From: Flavobacteriales bacterium
GTDB lineage: Bacteria; Bacteroidota; Bacteroidia; Flavobacteriales_F; PHOS-HE28
Length of the DNA: 64,000 bases
Assembly (NCBI GenBank): GCA_016721005.1
Contig: JADKJM010000019.1
Coordinates: forward strand, 372,001 to 436,000
Direction of reading: 5' to 3'
This document shows, in pieces, positions 61,302-64,000 of this stretch (within the stretch, counting starts at the first letter, position 1; each line of letters opens with the position of its first letter). Below the pieces are notes generated by a model. The model was not told the DNA's origin. It was given only the letters and a program-made list of their open reading frames with translations, and searched no databases. The position numbers and the translations under genes were made by a program.

Positions 61302-62369
61302 TCAGCTCCTGAACGGAGCCGCGGTGAACTGATCGAGGAAGCGCACGTCGTTCTCCCAATACAGACGTAGGTCGGGTACGCGGTAGATCAGTTGCGCGAT
61401 GCGCTCGACACCCATCCCAAGCGCGAAGCCGGAGTACGCTTCGGGGTCGATCCCGCAATTCACCAGCACCGCCGGATCCACCATGCCGCAGCCCATGATC
61501 TCCACCCAGCCGCTCTGCTTGCACACCGCACAACCGGCGCCACCGCATATCGTGCAGCTCATGTCCACTTCAGCACTCGGCTCGGTGAAGGGGAAGTAGC
61601 TCGGCCGCAAGCGGATCTGCACATCGGGGCCGAACATGCTCTTGGCGAAATAGTCCAGCGTTCCTTTCAGCTCCACGAAGCTCACGCCCTTGTCCACATA
61701 CAGTGCTTCCACTTGGTGGAACATGCAATGTGCCCGTGCGCTGATGGCTTCATTGCGGTACACGCGCCCCGGCGAGATCGTGCGGATCGGCGGCGTGCTG
61801 TTCTCCATCACCCGCACTTGTACACTGCTGGTGTGTGTGCGAAGTGCGAGTTGAGCGACTCCCTTCTCCTCGGGAGAAGGCCCGGGGTTGAGGTCAATGA
61901 AGAAGGTGTCCTGCATGTCTCTCGCAGGGTGGTCCGGCGGGAAGTTGAGCGCGCTGAAGTTGTGGTGATCATCCTCCACCTCGGGTCCGTTGCTCACGGC
62001 GAACCCGATGCGCGCGAACACCTCCACGATGCGTTGACGCACAAGGGTGATCGGGTGCAAACTGCCCGTTGGTTCAGTGGACGCCGGAGCAGTGAAGTCG
62101 ATCGCGGGACCGGTGACCGCGGTGGTTCCCTTGATGCCGTCACGCATTTCCTCGAAGCGTTCTTGTGCGGAGCGCTTCAATTGATTCATGCGCTGGCCCA
62201 GAAGCTTCTTCTCTTCACCGGCCACCTGCTTGAAGGCTTCGAAGAGCTCCGTCACGGCACCGTTACGGCCCAACATGGCCACACGGAAACGCTCCACCTC
62301 GTCAGCGGTGCGGGCTTGCGCCTTCGCCACTTCGGCCTCCAGCGTTGCAATGCGATCGATCAAACTCAT
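61302..62369 (-). CDS. pheS: Phenylalanyl-tRNA synthetase alpha subunit
   Basis: A 355-residue class II synthetase subunit. N-terminal coiled coil (MSLIDRIATLEAEVAKAQ to about 90), then motif 2-like GRVYRNEAISARAHCMFHQVEALY and motif 3 GFALGMGVERIAQLIYRVPDLRLYW, ending FLDQF. The ATG at 62369 is chosen because the next ORF overlaps by 4 bases (62366). pheT is not adjacent. Two zinc-like Cys pairs (CTICGGAGCAVC) occur at about residues 282-292. Confidence 0.95.
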   Translation of the reverse strand: MSLIDRIATLEAEVAKAQARTADEVERFRVAMLGRNGAVTELFEAFKQVAGEEKKLLGQRMNQLKRSAQERFEEMRDGIKGTTAVTGPAIDFTAPASTEPTGSLHPITLVRQRIVEVFARIGFAVSNGPEVEDDHHNFSALNFPPDHPARDMQDTFFIDLNPGPSPEEKGVAQLALRTHTSSVQVRVMENSTPPIRTISPGRVYRNEAISARAHCMFHQVEALYVDKGVSFVELKGTLDYFAKSMFGPDVQIRLRPSYFPFTEPSAEVDMSCTICGGAGCAVCKQSGWVEIMGCGMVDPAVLVNCGIDPEAYSGFALGMGVERIAQLIYRVPDLRLYWENDVRFLDQFTAAPFRS

Positions 62370-63085
62370 TCCAATACGTGCATGAACATGCGGATATCCG
62401 TCAAAGGTCGATCGCGCCCATCGCAAGTCACAGCGGCGATCGCGTCCACCACGTCCATTCCTTCCACCACCTTCCCGAAGACCGTGTAACCGCCATCGAG
62501 GTGCGGCGCACCACCTTCCGTAGCGTAATCCTTCTTCTGTTCTTCGGAATATGTGAGCACGATGCCGTTGCGCGCACTGCGCTGGATCACTTGGTCGAGT
62601 TCCGCAGGCGAGAAGGTCTTGCCCTGAACGATGTAGAACTGGCTGCCGTTGCTCTGCCGTTCCGGGTTCCCTTGATCAGGTTGCCGGGCCGCCGCCAAGG
62701 CACCTCTGGTATGCACAAGGCCGGGGACGATCTCCGCTGGTAGGGTATACCCCGGCCCACCTTGCCCCAAGGCGCCGCCCACCACAGCCGTCCGGCTATC
62801 CGGGTCGCCTCCCTGCACCATGAACCCCTTGATGATCCGATGGAAGAGCAGGCTGTCATAGGCTTGCTCCCGAACGAGTTTCAAAAAATTGTCGCGGTGC
62901 TGCGGGGTTTCATTGTACAGGGTGATGATGAAGGTCCCCATCTCCGTGCGAACCTCCACGAGAGCCTGCTTGGGCGCCGCCGGGACCTGCGCGTTCGTCA
63001 GGTATCCAAGTGCGCCTAGGAACAGGAAACAGCAAATGGCAATGATCCGTAGCGCCACTGTCCGGCACTCTGTTACATTTGACAT
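62366..63085 (-). CDS. Peptidyl-prolyl cis-trans isomerase, cyclophilin type, exported
   Basis: A 239-residue cyclophilin. The ATG at 63085 gives an N-terminal membrane/signal segment (VALRIIAICCFLFLGALGYL) with Cys-Cys but no clear lipobox. The core has LFHRIIKGFMVQGGDPDS (the catalytic Arg in HRIIKGF), NGSQFYIVQG and GGYTVFGKVVEGMDVVDAI. An insertion between about 110 and 145 (GGALGQGGPGYTLPAEIV) is typical of bacterial periplasmic forms. It overlaps pheS by 4 bases. Confidence 0.93.
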   Translation of the reverse strand: MSNVTECRTVALRIIAICCFLFLGALGYLTNAQVPAAPKQALVEVRTEMGTFIITLYNETPQHRDNFLKLVREQAYDSLLFHRIIKGFMVQGGDPDSRTAVVGGALGQGGPGYTLPAEIVPGLVHTRGALAAARQPDQGNPERQSNGSQFYIVQGKTFSPAELDQVIQRSARNGIVLTYSEEQKKDYATEGGAPHLDGGYTVFGKVVEGMDVVDAIAAVTCDGRDRPLTDIRMFMHVLE

Positions 63086-63124
63086 CCGCAAAGCCTTGGC
63101 ATTCAAGGCGCCAAAAGTAGCCCA

Positions 63125-63517
63125 ATGACCACATCCACTTTCCGGAGCGCCCTTACCAGCGCGTTGGTACTGGCCCTCGTGGCCTTCCTGTTGCCCTCCT
63201 GCACGAAGGAGAAGCCCACCAAGGCGGTCATCATCGTGAAGAAGGCGGACGGGACCGTAGTGCCGGACGCTTATGTGAAGCTGTACGCCAACCCGCAGTT
63301 CCCATTGGGCGACCCGAACCGGTTGACCAAAGAGACCAATACGGACGGGGCCGGGGTGGCCACCTTCGATTACACCGATTACTACGAGCAGGGCCAGAGC
63401 GGCTTTGCTGTGTTGGATATCCTGTGTACCTCCGACACACTTGTGGGTGAGGGCATCATCAAGATCGAAGAGGAGAAGACCAACGAAGAGACGGTCATCA
63501 TCCTTCCGGTCGAGTAG
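63125..63517 (+). CDS. Small lipoprotein with carboxypeptidase-regulatory-like domain
   Basis: A 130-residue lipoprotein: signal peptide with core LTSALVLALVAFLLPSC giving a lipobox (LPSC), then Lys-rich linker and a beta-sandwich with the pattern VIIVKKADGTVVPDAYVKLY and TNTDGAGVATFDYTDY, as in CarboxypepD_reg-like domains. The protein is probably anchored to a membrane. A TACATTTG element at 63074-63081 lies before it but no good -33 TTG is seen. Confidence 0.8.
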   Translation: MTTSTFRSALTSALVLALVAFLLPSCTKEKPTKAVIIVKKADGTVVPDAYVKLYANPQFPLGDPNRLTKETNTDGAGVATFDYTDYYEQGQSGFAVLDILCTSDTLVGEGIIKIEEEKTNEETVIILPVE

Positions 63518-63526
63518 GCGTTCGTT

Positions 63527-63862
63527 CTACGTCGCCTCGAAATAGGCGAGCACCGCTTCCTTCATCAAGCGTTCCTGTTCATCGCCGCCCAGTGCGGGTA
63601 GATCCTGTACGCGTTCGAAGTGCGGCCAGCCGTCCGCATCACGGCCCAGTTCCTTGTAATACCCGAAGGGGACCAGCACCACACAGATGCCGATGTGCAT
63701 CAGATTCACCTTCTCGTCCTTCTTGAACTCCCGGGCATGTTGCCCCAGTTCCTGGATCCCGATCAGGAAGAGGATCGCGTTCAGGTCCAAGGTCCCGGCG
63801 TCGAACCGTTTCGTCAGTTGGTTGACGAGGTCGCGCCAGCGTTTTTCGAAGGAGAGGTCCAC
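63527..63862 (-). CDS. Conserved Bacteroidota hypothetical protein
   Basis: A 111-residue cytoplasmic helical protein with MDLSFEKRWRDLVNQLTKRF, DLNAILFLIGIQELGQHAREFKKDEKVNLMHIGICVVL and GYYKELGRDADGWPHFE. I have seen this motif set in other Bacteroidota genomes as an unnamed protein, often near housekeeping genes; no function is known to me. It converges on the lipoprotein gene with 9 bases between. Confidence 0.75.
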   Translation of the reverse strand: MDLSFEKRWRDLVNQLTKRFDAGTLDLNAILFLIGIQELGQHAREFKKDEKVNLMHIGICVVLVPFGYYKELGRDADGWPHFERVQDLPALGGDEQERLMKEAVLAYFEAT

Positions 63863-63975
63863 GGTGAAGGCTGAAGGCTTGTGCGAATGGATCGACCCTT
63901 GCGCTCTGCCGGGCCGAAGATCGCTCTTGTCGAATTCACCACTTTCACGGCGCCATCAGGCGATGGTCCTGTGGA

Positions 63976-64000
63976 ATGAACTGGCTCGATATCACCCTCC
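63976..64000 (+). CDS. Start of a possible CvpA family membrane protein (truncated by window end)
   Basis: Only eight codons are visible, ATG AAC TGG CTC GAT ATC ACC CTC, reading MNWLDITL. This is how many Bacteroidota CvpA (colicin V production) proteins begin. The call is therefore tentative. Confidence 0.35.

Overview
The window reads as a chromosomal segment of a Bacteroidota bacterium, most likely a Flavobacteriales-like lineage that is GC-rich for the group. Evidence: four secreted proteins that end in or carry a type IX secretion (T9SS) sorting domain; families largely restricted to the phylum (DUF4175, IPExxxVDY, a bL25 with Ala/Pro-rich tail, YfiR/DUF4154 next to a SpoIIE phosphatase); and promoters of the Bacteroidota form TTG-N18-21-TAnnTTTG upstream of several genes (clearest at the tRNA, prs and the IPExxxVDY/pyk unit). 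There is one tRNA (Asn-GTT), no rRNA and no CRISPR array.

Layout. 1-6.4 kb: 3' end of a T9SS protein, DUF4175 protein, RsbW-like kinase, ybeY, two small secreted proteins. 6.5-14.7 kb: mnmG with two parS-like 16-mers in and just after it, a methyltransferase, an ALDH7-type dehydrogenase, a TlpA-like lipoprotein, an M28 peptidase, rpiB. 14.67-15.09 kb: gene-free stretch with DnaA-box-like sites and very dense GATC, a possible replication origin. 15.1-20.4 kb: MORN-repeat protein, six-PAS histidine kinase and LytTR response regulator in one run. 20.4-22.3 kb: gene-free repeat island holding several unrelated palindromic or tandem repeats. 22.3-33.1 kb: rnr, prs, rplY, pth, ferritin, a second M28 peptidase, a YfiR-TPR-SpoIIE phosphatase operon, a double-domain Usp. 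33.3-40.5 kb: two tail-less ssb paralogues flank a T9SS protein, a sigma/anti-sigma-like pair and a 3.06-kb IS1595-type transposon with passenger genes, terminal inverted repeats and a probable 8-bp target duplication. 40.5-45 kb: giant PKD-repeat adhesin-like T9SS protein with nearly identical 273-bp modules, then tRNA-Asn. 45-64 kb: mostly housekeeping: PfkB kinase, exported SOD, biotin carrier, rnhA, marC, purN, two glycosyltransferases, iodotyrosine-deiodinase-like flavoprotein, acpP-fabF-rnc, IPExxxVDY-pyk, a T9SS protein flanked by duplicated pyk 3' ends, methyltransferase, geranylgeranyl-reductase-like oxidoreductase, pheS, cyclophilin, two small proteins and the first codons of a possible cvpA.

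Functional links: acpP-fabF (fatty acid synthesis) with rnc; the orphan RsbW-like kinase and the SpoIIE-type phosphatase are the two enzymatic halves of a partner-switching system; the PAS kinase and LytTR regulator form a two-component pair; the ECF sigma factor overlaps a membrane protein that is probably its regulator. The best candidates for something new are the transposon and its passengers (36.9-40 kb), the parS/DnaA-box signals (8-15 kb), the pyk-end duplication around a surface protein (56.2-59 kb), and the repeat island (20.4-22.3 kb).
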